Made by a program: the position numbers and the translations under genes. Positions 42,850 through 52,002 of a stretch of DNA of 64,000 bases are shown here, one piece after another. Under the pieces are notes generated by a model. It ran no database searches. It worked only from the letters and a program-made list of their open reading frames with translations, and was not told the DNA's origin. Source of the stretch: Curtobacterium poinsettiae (GTDB taxonomy: Bacteria > Actinomycetota > Actinomycetes > Actinomycetales > Microbacteriaceae); the NCBI RefSeq assembly GCF_025677645.1, contig NZ_CP106879.1:2914001-2978000 (forward strand), written 5' to 3'. The number at the start of each line of letters is the position of its first letter. The stretch's first letter is position 1.

Positions 42850-43077
42850 TCAGGGATGTGGGTGCGACCGACGGCCCTGCCACCAGCCGACGGCGAACAG
42901 CACCGCGCCGACGAGCAGGAACGGCCCACCCGCGAAGACGAGGAACGCCGCGCCGAACGGGAAGCTCCCGCCGGTCGCGGCGGACACGGTCAGGATCAGC
43001 GCCCCGGTTCCGGAGACGGCTCCGCCGAGGGCGGCGGTGACGCCGCCGGCGATGGTGAGGGCTCGACGTTCGCTCAT
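42850..43077 (-). CDS. small membrane protein, unknown
   Basis: 75 residues with two hydrophobic helices separated by a short loop (TIAGGVTAALGGAVSGTGAL and FLVFAGGPFLLVGAVLFAVG) and a basic/His-rich end. The ATG lies 6 nt after TAGGCT, which supports a real leaderless gene. No family recognised. Convergent with the GH25 gene, 6 bp apart. Confidence 0.55.
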   Translation of the reverse strand: MSERRALTIAGGVTAALGGAVSGTGALILTVSAATGGSFPFGAAFLVFAGGPFLLVGAVLFAVGWWQGRRSHPHP

Positions 43078-43083
43078 GTCGTC

Positions 43084-43089
43084 AGCCTA
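43084..43089 (-). promoter_or_regulatory. -10 box of the 43077 small gene
   Basis: TAGGCT on the minus strand 6 nt before the ATG. Confidence 0.5.
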
Positions 43090-43120
43090 GGGGCGCGCCC
43101 CCGGCGCTCCGCCACCACGA

Positions 43121-43166
43121 ACGGACAGGAGGCCCGTGGCGGTGTCGCCACGGGCCTCCTGTCCGT
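43121..43166. terminator. GGGAGGCCCG palindrome, subtype A variant
   Basis: ACGGACAGGAGGCCCG arms with compensating changes on both sides (ACAGG/CCTGT), centre GTGGCGGTGTCGCCAC. The paired changes argue for selection on the stem. Follows the pyruvyl transferase gene. Confidence 0.7.
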
Positions 43167-43206
43167 CACGGGCGCGCGTTCGCACCCGCCGTGTCAGCGC
43201 ACGGTG

Positions 43207-44430
43207 TCAGCGGACGTCGCGCGTCGCCTCGGCGAAGTCGGCGTCGAGGGCGGTCGCCATGCGGGCCACGCCCTGCGCGAGCTGCGCGCGGACCGCGTCG
43301 CGGTCCGCGTCGAGCGCCTCGAGCTGCGCCGTGACGTCGTCGACGAACGTGGGCTCGAGTGCGGCCTCGATCGGCTTCGAGTAGGCCTGCTGGCCCATCT
43401 GCTCGAAGAACAGCCGACCCTTGTCGACGTAGTAGAGGACCGCGGCGGGGACCCCGGCGATGGTCGCGACGATCGCCGAGTGCAGGCGGCTCGCCAGGAA
43501 CAGGCGGCTGCGCGACATCAGCCCGGCGTACTCGGACGGCGAGAACTCGTCGGCCTCGACCACGTGGGTGCGGTCGGCGTGCCGCATCAGCGCGATGACC
43601 TCGCGGGCGAAGGCGGCGTCGCCCTCGGACGCCTCCATGTGCATCGGGTAGAACACGACGTCGGCGTCCCAGCGGTCGATCACACGATCGGCGAGGTCGG
43701 CGACGGCCTGCCGGTAGGTCACGAGCTTGTCGCTGTCGACACCGGTCTGGCGGAAGCGCTTCGGCAGGAACCGGAACGGGATCCAGCCGCTGCGCTTGTA
43801 GTGGAACCAGCGACGGACGCCGAAGCCGATCGAGCCGTCGAGCCGCTCGGCGGTCAGGCCGGTGGTGCGCTCGAGCCGCTCGAGCACGTCCGCGTCGGGC
43901 GGGGTGACTGTCCCGACGACCGCGGGGTCGAAGGACGACACGATCGGCGTCGTCACGCCCCAGGACAGGAGCTTCTCGCGGGACTCGTCGTCGCGGACGG
44001 CGAACGCGCTGCAGAGGTCGACGGTGGCGCGGATCAGGCGCTTGCTGACCCCGGCGGTGGTCGGGCCGATGCCCTGGAACGCCCCGACGAGGTTCTTGTT
44101 GACCGCACGGACGAGCAGCATCTTGCCGAACCAGTACACGAGGCCGAGCTTGTTCGTGTAGTCCTTCAGGATCTCGCCGCCACCCCAGAGCACCACGTCG
44201 GCGCCGCGAGCGGCACGGAGCAGGGCGAAGAGGTCACCGATGCCGGTGCTGTACGGGGAGACCGGCAGGAACCGGATCCCGAACCACGCGGCGTCCCGCT
44301 CGGGGTACTGGGACAGGGAGACGATCTCGGCGTCCGGCCACCGGCGGCGGACGAGCTCGACGTTGCCGGCGAGGATCGCCCGGTCCCCGCGGTTGTGGGG
44401 CGAATCGCTATTGTGGATCAGTACGCGCAC
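43207..44430 (-). CDS. polysaccharide pyruvyl transferase family protein
   Basis: 407 residues. RVLIHNSDSPHNRGDRAILA at the start, ADVVLWGGGEILKDY, AFQGIGPTT, FAVRDDESREKL, and the C-terminal LFLASRLHSAIVATIAGVPA (Arg-Leu-His motif) match the PS_pyruv_trans family (CsaB, WcaK, PssM). Members add pyruvate ketals from PEP to sugars; some act as other transferases. A pyruvyl group would give the polymer negative charge and anchor SLH proteins in some Gram-positives. GTG 44430 is 8 nt after TAGGCT. Confidence 0.85.
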   Translation of the reverse strand: MRVLIHNSDSPHNRGDRAILAGNVELVRRRWPDAEIVSLSQYPERDAAWFGIRFLPVSPYSTGIGDLFALLRAARGADVVLWGGGEILKDYTNKLGLVYWFGKMLLVRAVNKNLVGAFQGIGPTTAGVSKRLIRATVDLCSAFAVRDDESREKLLSWGVTTPIVSSFDPAVVGTVTPPDADVLERLERTTGLTAERLDGSIGFGVRRWFHYKRSGWIPFRFLPKRFRQTGVDSDKLVTYRQAVADLADRVIDRWDADVVFYPMHMEASEGDAAFAREVIALMRHADRTHVVEADEFSPSEYAGLMSRSRLFLASRLHSAIVATIAGVPAAVLYYVDKGRLFFEQMGQQAYSKPIEAALEPTFVDDVTAQLEALDADRDAVRAQLAQGVARMATALDADFAEATRDVR

Positions 44431-44438
44431 GGGGTGAG

Positions 44439-44444
44439 AGCCTA
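44439..44444 (-). promoter_or_regulatory. -10 box of the pyruvyl transferase gene
   Basis: TAGGCT on the minus strand 8 nt before GTG 44430; in the 47-bp gap shared with the divergent GT4 gene. Confidence 0.5.
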
Positions 44445-44477
44445 CCGGACCGTCCCCGCCAGCCCCGGAAAGGCACG

Positions 44478-45680
44478 ATGTCCCGCACCACTCGCTCCGC
44501 CCGCTCCCGCCAGGACCGCCCCCGCCTGCTCGTCCTGGGCTCGACGTTCCCGGCCCGTCCGGACGACGGCGTGCCGGCGTTCGTGCTCGACCTCGCCCAC
44601 CAGGAGGCCACCGAGTTCGACACCCTCGTGCTCACCCCCCGCGTCCCCGGTGGCGCCGCGAAGGAGCGCATCGGCGAGGTCGCGGTGCGCCGCTACCCGT
44701 ACTTCCCGCGTCGTTTCGAGGACCTGGCCGACGGCGCGATCCTCGACAACCTCAAGGAGCGGCGCTCCCGCATCGTGCAGGTGCCAGCGCTGGTGCTCGC
44801 GCAGTACCTGGCCGTGCGGCGCGTGGTGCGCTCCGCGAGGCCCGACGTCATCCACGCGCACTGGGCCATCCCGCAGGCCCTCGTCGCGACGCTGGCCGCC
44901 CCGGGCGTGCCCGTCGTCGTGACGACCCACGGCGGGGACATCTACGCGCTCCGTGCGGCTCCCCTGGTCCGGCTCAAGCGCTGGATCTTCGGACGGTCGG
45001 CGCACGTCACCACCGTGAACTCCGAGATGCGCGAGCGCCTGACCGAGTGGGGCGTCCCCGAGTCGCGCTCGACGGTGATCCCGATGGGTGTCGACCTCGG
45101 CCCGGCCCGCGACACCCGCGCCCGCGTCGCGCCGCAGGAGCACCACGTCGTCGCGGTCGGTCGTCTGGTCGAGAAGAAGGGCTTCGGCAACCTGGTCGAG
45201 GCACTCCGCGGCCTGGGCGACGACGTGCCCTGGCGGCTCACCGTCGTCGGCGACGGCCCCTACCGCGCCCAGCTCGAGCAGCAGGCGGCGGGGCTGCCGG
45301 TGACGTTCCTGGGCCAGCGGGGCCGCACCGAGGTGCTCGAGACCCTCGCCTCGGCCACCGTCGTCGCGGTGCCGTCGATCCCCGCGGCGAACGGCGACCA
45401 GGAGGGCCTGCCGGTCACCCTGCTCGAGGCCGCGGCGGTCGGGGCCGCGATCGTGGCGAGCGACCTGCCGGGCATCCGGGACGTCGTACAGGACGACGAG
45501 TCCGGCGTGCTCGTGCCCCCGGGGGACGTCTCGGCACTCCGCACGGCGCTCCGGCGGGTGCTCACCGACGACGCAGCGCGCTCCCGCTACCAGGAGCAGG
45601 CCGTCGTCTCGGCTGCGGAGTTCTCCACCGAACGGATCGGCGAGCGCTACCGGGCGGTGCTGCGCGCGGCCATCGCGTAG
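44478..45680 (+). CDS. GT4 glycosyltransferase
   Basis: 400 residues, GT-B fold: DDGVPAFVLDLAHQEA acceptor loop, VTTHGGDIYALRAAPLVRLK, VNSEMRERLTEWGVP, IPMGVDLG, VVAVGRLVEKKGFGNLVEAL and EGLPVTLLEAAAVGAAIVAS. The THGGD and LVEKKG motifs match colanic-acid WcaL/AmsK-like and galactosyl or glucosyl transferases. ATG 44478 follows GGAAAGG. Its last 34 bp overlap the end of the convergent membrane-protein gene. Confidence 0.87.
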   Translation: MSRTTRSARSRQDRPRLLVLGSTFPARPDDGVPAFVLDLAHQEATEFDTLVLTPRVPGGAAKERIGEVAVRRYPYFPRRFEDLADGAILDNLKERRSRIVQVPALVLAQYLAVRRVVRSARPDVIHAHWAIPQALVATLAAPGVPVVVTTHGGDIYALRAAPLVRLKRWIFGRSAHVTTVNSEMRERLTEWGVPESRSTVIPMGVDLGPARDTRARVAPQEHHVVAVGRLVEKKGFGNLVEALRGLGDDVPWRLTVVGDGPYRAQLEQQAAGLPVTFLGQRGRTEVLETLASATVVAVPSIPAANGDQEGLPVTLLEAAAVGAAIVASDLPGIRDVVQDDESGVLVPPGDVSALRTALRRVLTDDAARSRYQEQAVVSAAEFSTERIGERYRAVLRAAIA

Positions 45681-47065
45681 AGCACCACGACGGCCGCGGC
45701 GCACACCGCCGCGGCCGAGGACGCCAGCACGACGACGGTGCCGGAGTGGCCCACGAGCTCGGACCCCGCGGTGTCGACGAGCGACCAGGTCGGCACGACG
45801 GCCGCCAGTGCCCAGGCCAGCGCGGCCCACGTGCCGACCCGGCCCCAGGCGAGGAACCCCGCCGACATCGCCAGAGCGATCGGCACCAGGACGGTGAGCG
45901 TGTAGCGGTTCAGCGGCGCCCCACCGCCGGCGGCGTAGCGGATCTCGACGACGACGAACAGCACGGTGACGACCACGAGCATCGCGACGACGAGCCGGCG
46001 CGACCACCGGTCGTCATCGGCCGGGGCCCAGGGCCGCAGGCGACGCGCCGCCAGGGCGGCCACGAACAGCAGGACCGGCAGGAGCAGGAGCACCCACGGC
46101 AGCGGTGACGCGATGGGGAGTGCGCCGCGGAAGAGCGCGAAGAGCTGACGCCAGAACCCCAGCATCGAGACGACCTCGACCTCGGAGTAGTGCGGCCGGG
46201 GCGTGTACCCGGGCCACGCGGTCGGCCGACCGCTGAACGAGCCGGTCAACGCCTGGTTGCGGAGCCAGAACCACCCGGACGCCACGGCCGCGGCGGCGAG
46301 GGGCACCGCGGCGACCAGGACACGGGCCCCGAGCCCCCGCAGGCGACCGAGCCGCACCGTCCGGGACAGCGCGAACGCGACGACGATCGCCACGAGCCAG
46401 AGCGCGAACGTCAGTCGCGTCGTCATCCCGGCGGCGGCGACGAGTGCTCCCCCGACCGCGAGCCCCGGGCCCACTCCGGAGCGGAGCGCCGCACCGGCCA
46501 CCCCGCACGCGAGGGCGCAGGTCAACGCCGCCAGCGAGTCGTTGTAGACGACACCACCCTGCACCACGAGGACACTGGTGGACGCGGTGACGACGGCGAC
46601 GGTCGCGGGCAACCGCACGACGCCCGGGAAGCAGCGTGCCGCCGCCCACGCCGCACTCGGCACGACCGCGGCGGCGAACACGGCGTTGACCAGCCGACCG
46701 AACACGACCGCCTGCACCGGGTGGCCGGCGTCCACGAGCGGTCCGACCACCGGGGCGAGCAGGACGTAGTACAGCGGCGGGTGCTGGGCGACCCACTGCA
46801 CGGGAGGCGTCCCGCCGAAGCCCGGCCGGAAGCGGATGCCGTCGAGCAGCACGGGCAGCTGCCCGTTCCACACCCGCAGCACGTAGTCCACGTGCGCGGA
46901 CTCGTCGACGCTCGCGAGCGGCATCGACGAGAACGTCCGTGCCACCGAGGCGGTCAGGACGAGCAGCGTGGCGGCGAGGACGACCGGTGTCGCCCAGTCC
47001 CGGCCGCGGAACCCCGTGGTGAGCAGCGCGTGGACGCGGTCGGAACGCCGGGGGTGCCGCCGCAC
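45647..47065 (-). CDS. GT-C-like polytopic membrane protein, distant DUF2142 relative
   Basis: 472 residues, about eleven helices. The first outside loop SMPLASVDESAHVDYVLRVW keeps the DE-x-AH-x-D pattern of the DUF2142 proteins in this window, followed by QWVAQHPPLYYVLLAP and SGWFWLRNQALTG. GTG 47065 lies 11 bp after the UDP-glucose dehydrogenase stop, so the two probably share a transcript. It ends inside the convergent GT4 gene (34-bp overlap). Confidence 0.72.
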   Translation of the reverse strand: MRRHPRRSDRVHALLTTGFRGRDWATPVVLAATLLVLTASVARTFSSMPLASVDESAHVDYVLRVWNGQLPVLLDGIRFRPGFGGTPPVQWVAQHPPLYYVLLAPVVGPLVDAGHPVQAVVFGRLVNAVFAAAVVPSAAWAAARCFPGVVRLPATVAVVTASTSVLVVQGGVVYNDSLAALTCALACGVAGAALRSGVGPGLAVGGALVAAAGMTTRLTFALWLVAIVVAFALSRTVRLGRLRGLGARVLVAAVPLAAAAVASGWFWLRNQALTGSFSGRPTAWPGYTPRPHYSEVEVVSMLGFWRQLFALFRGALPIASPLPWVLLLLPVLLFVAALAARRLRPWAPADDDRWSRRLVVAMLVVVTVLFVVVEIRYAAGGGAPLNRYTLTVLVPIALAMSAGFLAWGRVGTWAALAWALAAVVPTWSLVDTAGSELVGHSGTVVVLASSAAAVCAAAVVVLYAMAARSTAR

Positions 47066-47076
47066 GTCAGGCGACG

Positions 47077-48384
47077 TCAGCGTCCCATGCCGCGGTACGT
47101 GAAGCCGGCGGCGGTCCACGCGTCGCGGTCGAGGCAGTTGCGGCCGTCGATGACGACGGGCGACGCCACGAGTGCAGCGGCGGCGGACGCATCGAGCTCG
47201 CGGAACTCGGTCCACTCGGTGAGCACGAGCACGAGCTCCGCCCCGCCGAGCGCCTCGGCCGCGCTCTCGACGTAGTCGAGCTCGGGGTGCACGCGGCGGG
47301 CGGTGACGACGGCCTCGGGGTCGTACGCCGAGACGACGGCGCCGAGTTCGTGCAGGCGGGCTGCGATGTCGAGGGCCGGCGAGTCGCGCACGTCGTCGGA
47401 GTTCGGCTTGAAGGCCAGGCCCAGCACCGCGACACGCTTGCCACTGACGACCCCGCCGAGCAGCTCCTGCGCCAGCTCGACGACGTGGGCGCGACGTCGC
47501 AGGTTCGTGGCGTCGACGTCGGCCAGGAACGCCAGGGACTCCCCGACCCCCAGCTCGTTCGCCCGCGCCTGGAACGCACGGATGTCCTTCGGCAGGCAAC
47601 CGCCACCGAAGCCGAGGCCGGCGTTCAGGAACTTGCGGCCGATGCGGGCGTCGTGACCGATCGCGTCCGCGAGCGCCGTGACGTCGGCACCGGCGACCTC
47701 GGCGATCTCGGCCATCGAGTTGATGAACGAGATCTTGGTCGCGAGGAACGCGTTGGCGCTGATCTTCACGAGCTCGGCGGTGGGCAGGTTGACGACGAGT
47801 CGGGGCGTGCCGGCGGACAGCGCCTCGGCGTAGACCTCGTCGAGGGCGGCGACGGCCTGCTCGCCGGCCTCGCCGTCCGGCACGCCGTAGACGAAGCGGT
47901 CCGGCGCGATGGTGTCCTGCACGGCGAAGCCCTCACGCAGGAACTCGGGGTTCCAGACGAGCGTGGCACCGGGGACGGCTTCGCTGACCTCAGCGGCCAG
48001 CCGTGCGGCGGTACCGACGGGCACGGTCGACTTGCCGACGACGAACTCGCCGGCGGACAGGTGCGGGGTGAGCGCGGCGACGGCGGCGTTCACGTAGGTC
48101 AGGTCCGCAGCACCGGTCGGACCCTGCGGGGTGCCGACGGCGAGGAAGTGCACGCGGGCACCGGCGACCTCGGCCATGTCGGTGGTGAAGCGGATCCGAC
48201 CGGACTCGAGGGCCTCGGTCAGGATCTCGGGCAGGCCGGGCTCGAAGAAGGGGGCCTCGCCCGCGGCGAGCCGCTCGATCTTGGTGGGGTCGACGTCCAC
48301 GGCGACGACCTCGTGTCCGAGTTTGGCCATGGAGGCGGCGTGCACGGCACCGAGGTAGCCGCAGCCGATCACTGAGATACGCAC
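47077..48384 (-). CDS. ugd: UDP-glucose 6-dehydrogenase
   Basis: Oxidises UDP-glucose twice to UDP-glucuronate with 2 NAD+. 435 residues: VIGCGYLGAVHAASMAKLGH (NAD-binding), VGTPQGPTGAADLTYV, VVGKSTVPVGT, NPEFLREGFAVQD, GFGGGCLPKD with the catalytic Cys, and VAVLGLAFKPNSDDVRDSPA. GTG 48384 lies 7 nt after TACCTT and gives the conserved start; the frame runs on to 48423 but that part overlaps the promoter. It makes glucuronic acid available for an acidic surface polymer. A GDP-mannose dehydrogenase cannot be fully excluded by eye. Confidence 0.9.
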   Translation of the reverse strand: MRISVIGCGYLGAVHAASMAKLGHEVVAVDVDPTKIERLAAGEAPFFEPGLPEILTEALESGRIRFTTDMAEVAGARVHFLAVGTPQGPTGAADLTYVNAAVAALTPHLSAGEFVVGKSTVPVGTAARLAAEVSEAVPGATLVWNPEFLREGFAVQDTIAPDRFVYGVPDGEAGEQAVAALDEVYAEALSAGTPRLVVNLPTAELVKISANAFLATKISFINSMAEIAEVAGADVTALADAIGHDARIGRKFLNAGLGFGGGCLPKDIRAFQARANELGVGESLAFLADVDATNLRRRAHVVELAQELLGGVVSGKRVAVLGLAFKPNSDDVRDSPALDIAARLHELGAVVSAYDPEAVVTARRVHPELDYVESAAEALGGAELVLVLTEWTEFRELDASAAAALVASPVVIDGRNCLDRDAWTAAGFTYRGMGR

Positions 48385-48391
48385 GTCGAAG

Positions 48392-48397
48392 AAGGTA
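48392..48397 (-). promoter_or_regulatory. -10 box of ugd (leaderless)
   Basis: TACCTT on the minus strand, 7 nt before GTG 48384. Confidence 0.55.
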
Positions 48398-48453
48398 CCG
48401 GTTTCTCGCCGAAGTCTCATCACGGCGCCCGCAGCGACGCTCGCAGCGCCCGG

Positions 48454-49002
48454 TCAGGCCCGCACGTCGCCCCACGGCGGACGGTCCGGTCCGCCGACGA
48501 TCTCGTCCCAGTCCGGCTCACGGTGCCGACGCCTGGCCTCGTACGCCTCCACCAGGTCGTGCAGGACGGCGACGACGAGGTCGGCGTGCGGCACGTCTGC
48601 GAGCACCACCGCGGGGTCGTCCCCGGGGAACACGAGCACGTCGCCGGAGCGGAACAGTCCCTGCAGCCCGCGGCGCCGTACCGTGACGTCGTAGCCGCGG
48701 GAGTGCAGGAGTTCCCGTCGGGTACGCGTGCCGAGTCCGTTGACCACGACCAGGCGACGGGTGGTGACGACGTACCGCTCCGACATCCAGCGGAACAGCG
48801 GGACGGCGCCGCCGAACACGACGAGCACCACGACGACGAGCGCGACGACGGCGTTCAGCCACGCCAGCTGTGCCTGGAACACGCCGAAGCCGAACCCGCC
48901 GGCCGCGGTGACGAGCACGACGAACACCGCCGGGCGCACCAGCCGACGGGCGTGCGGTCGCAGGCGTGCGACGACACGTTCGGGCGGGGGCTCGACGGTC
49001 AT
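48454..49002 (-). CDS. PH-domain membrane protein
   Basis: 182 residues. Two helices (LVRPAVFVVLVTAAGGFGFG and LNAVVALVVVVLVVFGGAVP) followed by YVVTTRRLVVVNGLGTRTR and RRGLQGLFRSGDVLVFPG, the bacterial PH (bPH_2) pattern. Role unknown; such proteins commonly neighbour birA and acyl-CoA carboxylase genes in actinobacteria. ATG 49002 sits 4 nt after the birA stop, suggesting coupling; ATG 49014 would overlap it. Confidence 0.78.
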   Translation of the reverse strand: MTVEPPPERVVARLRPHARRLVRPAVFVVLVTAAGGFGFGVFQAQLAWLNAVVALVVVVLVVFGGAVPLFRWMSERYVVTTRRLVVVNGLGTRTRRELLHSRGYDVTVRRRGLQGLFRSGDVLVFPGDDPAVVLADVPHADLVVAVLHDLVEAYEARRRHREPDWDEIVGGPDRPPWGDVRA

Positions 49003-49006
49003 GCCG

Positions 49007-49807
49007 TCATGCATACCGCAGGTGGGTGACGTCCCCCACCGCGACGCCCCTGGTGACGCCCGCCTGGTCCCGGATCGTGATGCGGCCGGCGTCGTCGATG
49101 CCGGTTGCGTCGGCCTCCTCGACGGTGCCGTCCGGCAGCTCGAGGCGGATGCGGCGACCGATCGTCCCACACGCGGCGCGGACGTGGGACCGGACCGTCT
49201 CAGCGGCTGGACCACCCGTGACCAGGCCGGCCACCGCCTCCAGGACGGACCGCAGGAAGGCGGCCAGGACCGCGTCGGCCAGGGCGGGTGCGTCGTCGAC
49301 CGCGCCGGCGAGCAGGAGCGAGGTGGACGTCGGGGTGGGCAGTCGATCCGTCGGGATCGTCAGGTTCACGCCGGCCCCGACCACGACGCTGCCGTCGTCG
49401 GCGACCTGGCAGAGGATCCCGCACACCTTGTCCCCGGCGACCTGCACGTCGTTCGGCCACTTCACGACGACGTCGGCGCCGGCGGGGAGCACCGACGCGA
49501 TCGCGTCGCGCATCGCCGCCCCGGCGACCAGCGGCAACCAGCCGCGGTCGTGGTCGTCCAGGTCCGCACGGACGAGCACGCTGGCGGCGAGCGTCTCACC
49601 GGCCGGAGCGGTCCAGGTGCGGTCCAGCCGGCCCCGACCCGCGGTCTGGTGCAGGGTGACGACGACGCTGCCGTGCTGCTGCTCGGGGGCGGCGGCGAGC
49701 AGGTCCGCGTTGGTGGACCCGGTCTGGGCGGGAGCGGTGATCGTCGCGCCCGCCGACCGGACGGCCGCGCTGGTGGCGGGGAACGACGGCGACGGGGATG
49801 TGGACAT
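49007..49807 (-). CDS. birA: biotin--[acetyl-CoA-carboxylase] ligase
   Basis: Attaches biotin to the carrier domain of acyl-CoA carboxylase. 266 residues without the N-terminal DNA-binding domain, so a class I ligase, not the repressor type. TGSTNADLLAA, TLHQTAGRGRLDRTWTAP (biotinyl-AMP loop, GRGRxxR) and VVVKWPNDVQVAGDKVCGIL are diagnostic. ATG 49807 is 7 nt after TACATT. Divergent from the carboxyltransferase gene, with the target biotin carrier at 57803. Confidence 0.94.
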   Translation of the reverse strand: MSTSPSPSFPATSAAVRSAGATITAPAQTGSTNADLLAAAPEQQHGSVVVTLHQTAGRGRLDRTWTAPAGETLAASVLVRADLDDHDRGWLPLVAGAAMRDAIASVLPAGADVVVKWPNDVQVAGDKVCGILCQVADDGSVVVGAGVNLTIPTDRLPTPTSTSLLLAGAVDDAPALADAVLAAFLRSVLEAVAGLVTGGPAAETVRSHVRAACGTIGRRIRLELPDGTVEEADATGIDDAGRITIRDQAGVTRGVAVGDVTHLRYA

Positions 49808-49814
49808 GCACGCA

Positions 49815-49820
49815 AATGTA
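49815..49820 (-). promoter_or_regulatory. -10 box of birA (leaderless)
   Basis: TACATT on the minus strand 7 nt before the ATG. Confidence 0.6.
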
Positions 49821-49869
49821 CGGGCAGGAACCGTGGGGGTCCTCCAACCGGCACCGTCCCACCCGCCGG

Positions 49870-49875
49870 TAGGGT
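49870..49875 (+). promoter_or_regulatory. -10 box of the carboxyltransferase gene (leaderless)
   Basis: TAGGGT 6 nt before GTG 49882; 50 bp from the divergent birA box. Confidence 0.6.
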
Positions 49876-49881
49876 GAGCGG

Positions 49882-51477
49882 GTGACTTCAGGAGACACCC
49901 CCGATCTGTCGACGACGGCCGGCCGACTGGCCGACCTCCGCGACCGGTACCACGAGGCCGTGACCGCCGCGGGCGAATCCGCCATCGCCAAGCAGCACGC
50001 GAAGGGCAAGGGCACCGCGCGCGAACGCATCGAGCAGCTGCTCGACGAGAACTCCTTCGTGGAGTTCGACGAGTTCGTGCGGCACCGCACCACGTCGTTC
50101 GGCATGGACGCCAAGCGCCCCTACGGTGACGCGGTCGTCACCGGCGTCGGCACGATCCACGGCCGCAACGTCGCCGTCTACGCGCAGGACTTCACGGTCT
50201 TCGGCGGGTCGCTCGGCGAGGTCGCCGGCGAGAAGATCATCAAGGTCATGCAGCACGCGCTGAAGACGGGCGTGCCGATCATCGGCATCCTCGACTCCGG
50301 CGGCGCCCGCATCCAGGAAGGCGTCGTCGCCCTCGGCAAGTACGGCGAGATCTTCCGCCTGAACACGCAGGCGTCCGGGGTCATCCCGCAGCTGTCGATC
50401 GTGATGGGCCCGGCGGCCGGCGGTGCCGTGTACTCCCCCGCCCTCACCGACTTCGTCATCATGGTCGACAAGACCAGCCACATGTTCGTCACCGGCCCCG
50501 ACGTCATCAAGACCGTCACGGGCGAGGACGTCGGCTTCGAGGAGCTCGGCGGCGCCCAGACGCACAACGCGGTCTCCGGCGTGGCCCACTACCTGGCCGA
50601 GGACGAGACCGACGCGCTCGACTACGCGCGCTCGCTCATCGGGTTCCTGCCGGACAACAACCTGTCCGACCCGCCGGCCTACGACGTCGCCCCCGAGCTC
50701 GAGACCACCGACGCCGACCACGAGCTCGACCTCGTGATCCCGGACTCGACGAACCAGCCGTACGACGTCACCACGATCATCGAGCACATCGTCGACGACG
50801 GTGAGTTCCTCGAGGTCCAGCCGCTCTTCGCGCCGAACATCCTGATCGGCTTCGGCCGGGTCGAGGGCCGCACGGTCGGCATCATCGCGAACCAGCCGCA
50901 GGCGATGGCCGGCACCTTGAACATCGACGCCGGCGAGAAGGCCGCCCGCTTCGTTCGGTTCTGCGACGCGTTCGGCATCCCGATCCTGACCCTGGTGGAC
51001 GTGCCCGGCTACCTGCCCGGCACCGACCAGGAGTGGACCGGCGTCATCCGCCGCGGCGCGAAGCTGCTGTACGCGTACGCCGAGGCCACCGTCCCGCTCG
51101 TCACCGTCATCACCCGCAAGGCCTACGGCGGCGCGTACATCGTGATGGGCTCGAAGCAGCTCGGTGCCGACATCAACCTGGCGTGGCCGACCGCCGAGAT
51201 CGCCGTCATGGGCGGCCAGGGTGCCGTCAACATCCTGTACCGCGCCGAGATCAAGCGCGCCGAGGAGTCCGGCGAGGACGTCGCCGCGGTCCGCACGAAG
51301 CTCGCGAACGAGTACACGTACAACGTCGCGTCCCCGTACCTGGCGGCCGAGCGCGGTGAGCTCGACGGCATCATCCAGCCGCACGCCACCCGGGTGTCGG
51401 TCATCAAGGCCCTCCGGTCGCTGCGGGGCAAGCGCGCCACGCTGCCACCGAAGAAGCACGGGAACATCCCCCTCTGA
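49882..51477 (+). CDS. acyl-CoA carboxylase beta subunit (carboxyltransferase)
   Basis: Transfers CO2 from carboxybiotin to acetyl- or propionyl-CoA, for malonyl-/methylmalonyl-CoA and fatty acid synthesis. 531 residues: [37 protein letters not shown] (first oxyanion region), [30 protein letters not shown] (second) and [19 protein letters not shown]. This is the AccD5/PccB type. The epsilon subunit overlaps its stop, and birA is divergent. Leaderless GTG. Confidence 0.94.
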   Translation: MTSGDTPDLSTTAGRLADLRDRYHEAVTAAGESAIAKQHAKGKGTARERIEQLLDENSFVEFDEFVRHRTTSFGMDAKRPYGDAVVTGVGTIHGRNVAVYAQDFTVFGGSLGEVAGEKIIKVMQHALKTGVPIIGILDSGGARIQEGVVALGKYGEIFRLNTQASGVIPQLSIVMGPAAGGAVYSPALTDFVIMVDKTSHMFVTGPDVIKTVTGEDVGFEELGGAQTHNAVSGVAHYLAEDETDALDYARSLIGFLPDNNLSDPPAYDVAPELETTDADHELDLVIPDSTNQPYDVTTIIEHIVDDGEFLEVQPLFAPNILIGFGRVEGRTVGIIANQPQAMAGTLNIDAGEKAARFVRFCDAFGIPILTLVDVPGYLPGTDQEWTGVIRRGAKLLYAYAEATVPLVTVITRKAYGGAYIVMGSKQLGADINLAWPTAEIAVMGGQGAVNILYRAEIKRAEESGEDVAAVRTKLANEYTYNVASPYLAAERGELDGIIQPHATRVSVIKALRSLRGKRATLPPKKHGNIPL

Positions 51478-51782
51478 TGGAACCGGTCGAATCGCCGCGC
51501 ACGGGATCATCACGGTCCCGCGGCCTGATGGGTCGCCACGCAGCAGCCGTGCCCTCGGACGAACCGGCCTCGGTGGCGGACGTCCGGGTGGTCTCCGGCG
51601 ACCCCAGCCCCGAGGAGCTCGCCGCCGTCGTGGCCGTCCTGCAGCGGCAGGCCGACGAAGCCGCAGCGGCCGGACGCGCCGCCGTGGTCGTCGAGCCTCG
51701 CACGGGGTGGGACGCCGCGGCCCGCGGACTGCGCCGCCCGCTCGACCACGGACCGGGCGCCTGGGGCCGATCGCTCCGCTGA
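51477..51782 (+). CDS. acyl-CoA carboxylase epsilon subunit
   Basis: 101 residues. VADVRVVSGDPSPEELAAVV and the C-terminal GWDAAARGLRRPLDHGPGAW are the signatures of the actinobacterial AccE/PccE family, small proteins that raise the activity of the carboxylase complex. The ATG overlaps the beta-subunit stop (TGATG), so translation is coupled. ATG 51528 is an alternative that removes a poorly conserved Ser/Arg-rich start. Confidence 0.82.
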   Translation: MEPVESPRTGSSRSRGLMGRHAAAVPSDEPASVADVRVVSGDPSPEELAAVVAVLQRQADEAAAAGRAAVVVEPRTGWDAAARGLRRPLDHGPGAWGRSLR

Positions 51783-51990
51783 TGTACCCCTGGTGCGCAG
51801 GCGTCCGAGAACGGTCGCAGGGCGTACTTCCCGGTCGGTATCCCCTCACTCGGGGGACACGATCAGCGGATGCGGACCGGAAACGCCGGAATTGTCCCCC
51901 ATAATGACGACTGACATGCAACACGGGTGTGGGCATAGTTGGTGGTGTTCGGTGTCCTTCAACGAAAGACATCGCAGGTCGGTGGCCGAC

Positions 51991-51996
51991 TAGGGT
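51991..51996 (+). promoter_or_regulatory. -10 box of a candidate small RNA
   Basis: TAGGGT at the edge of an AT-richer stretch. No start codon with a ribosome-binding site follows; instead two strong hairpins do. Confidence 0.4.
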
Positions 51997-52002
51997 ACGA
52001 AG

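Noticed and set aside
42856..44922. 688-residue open frame on the plus strand
   Set aside because: Antisense of the pyruvyl transferase gene, running out of frame into the GT4 gene.
51904..51993. 29-codon frame MTTDMQHGCGHSWWCSVSFN... ending at the TAGGGT box
   Set aside because: Uses many A/T-ending codons unlike the neighbouring genes and has no ribosome-binding site; better explained as regulatory DNA.
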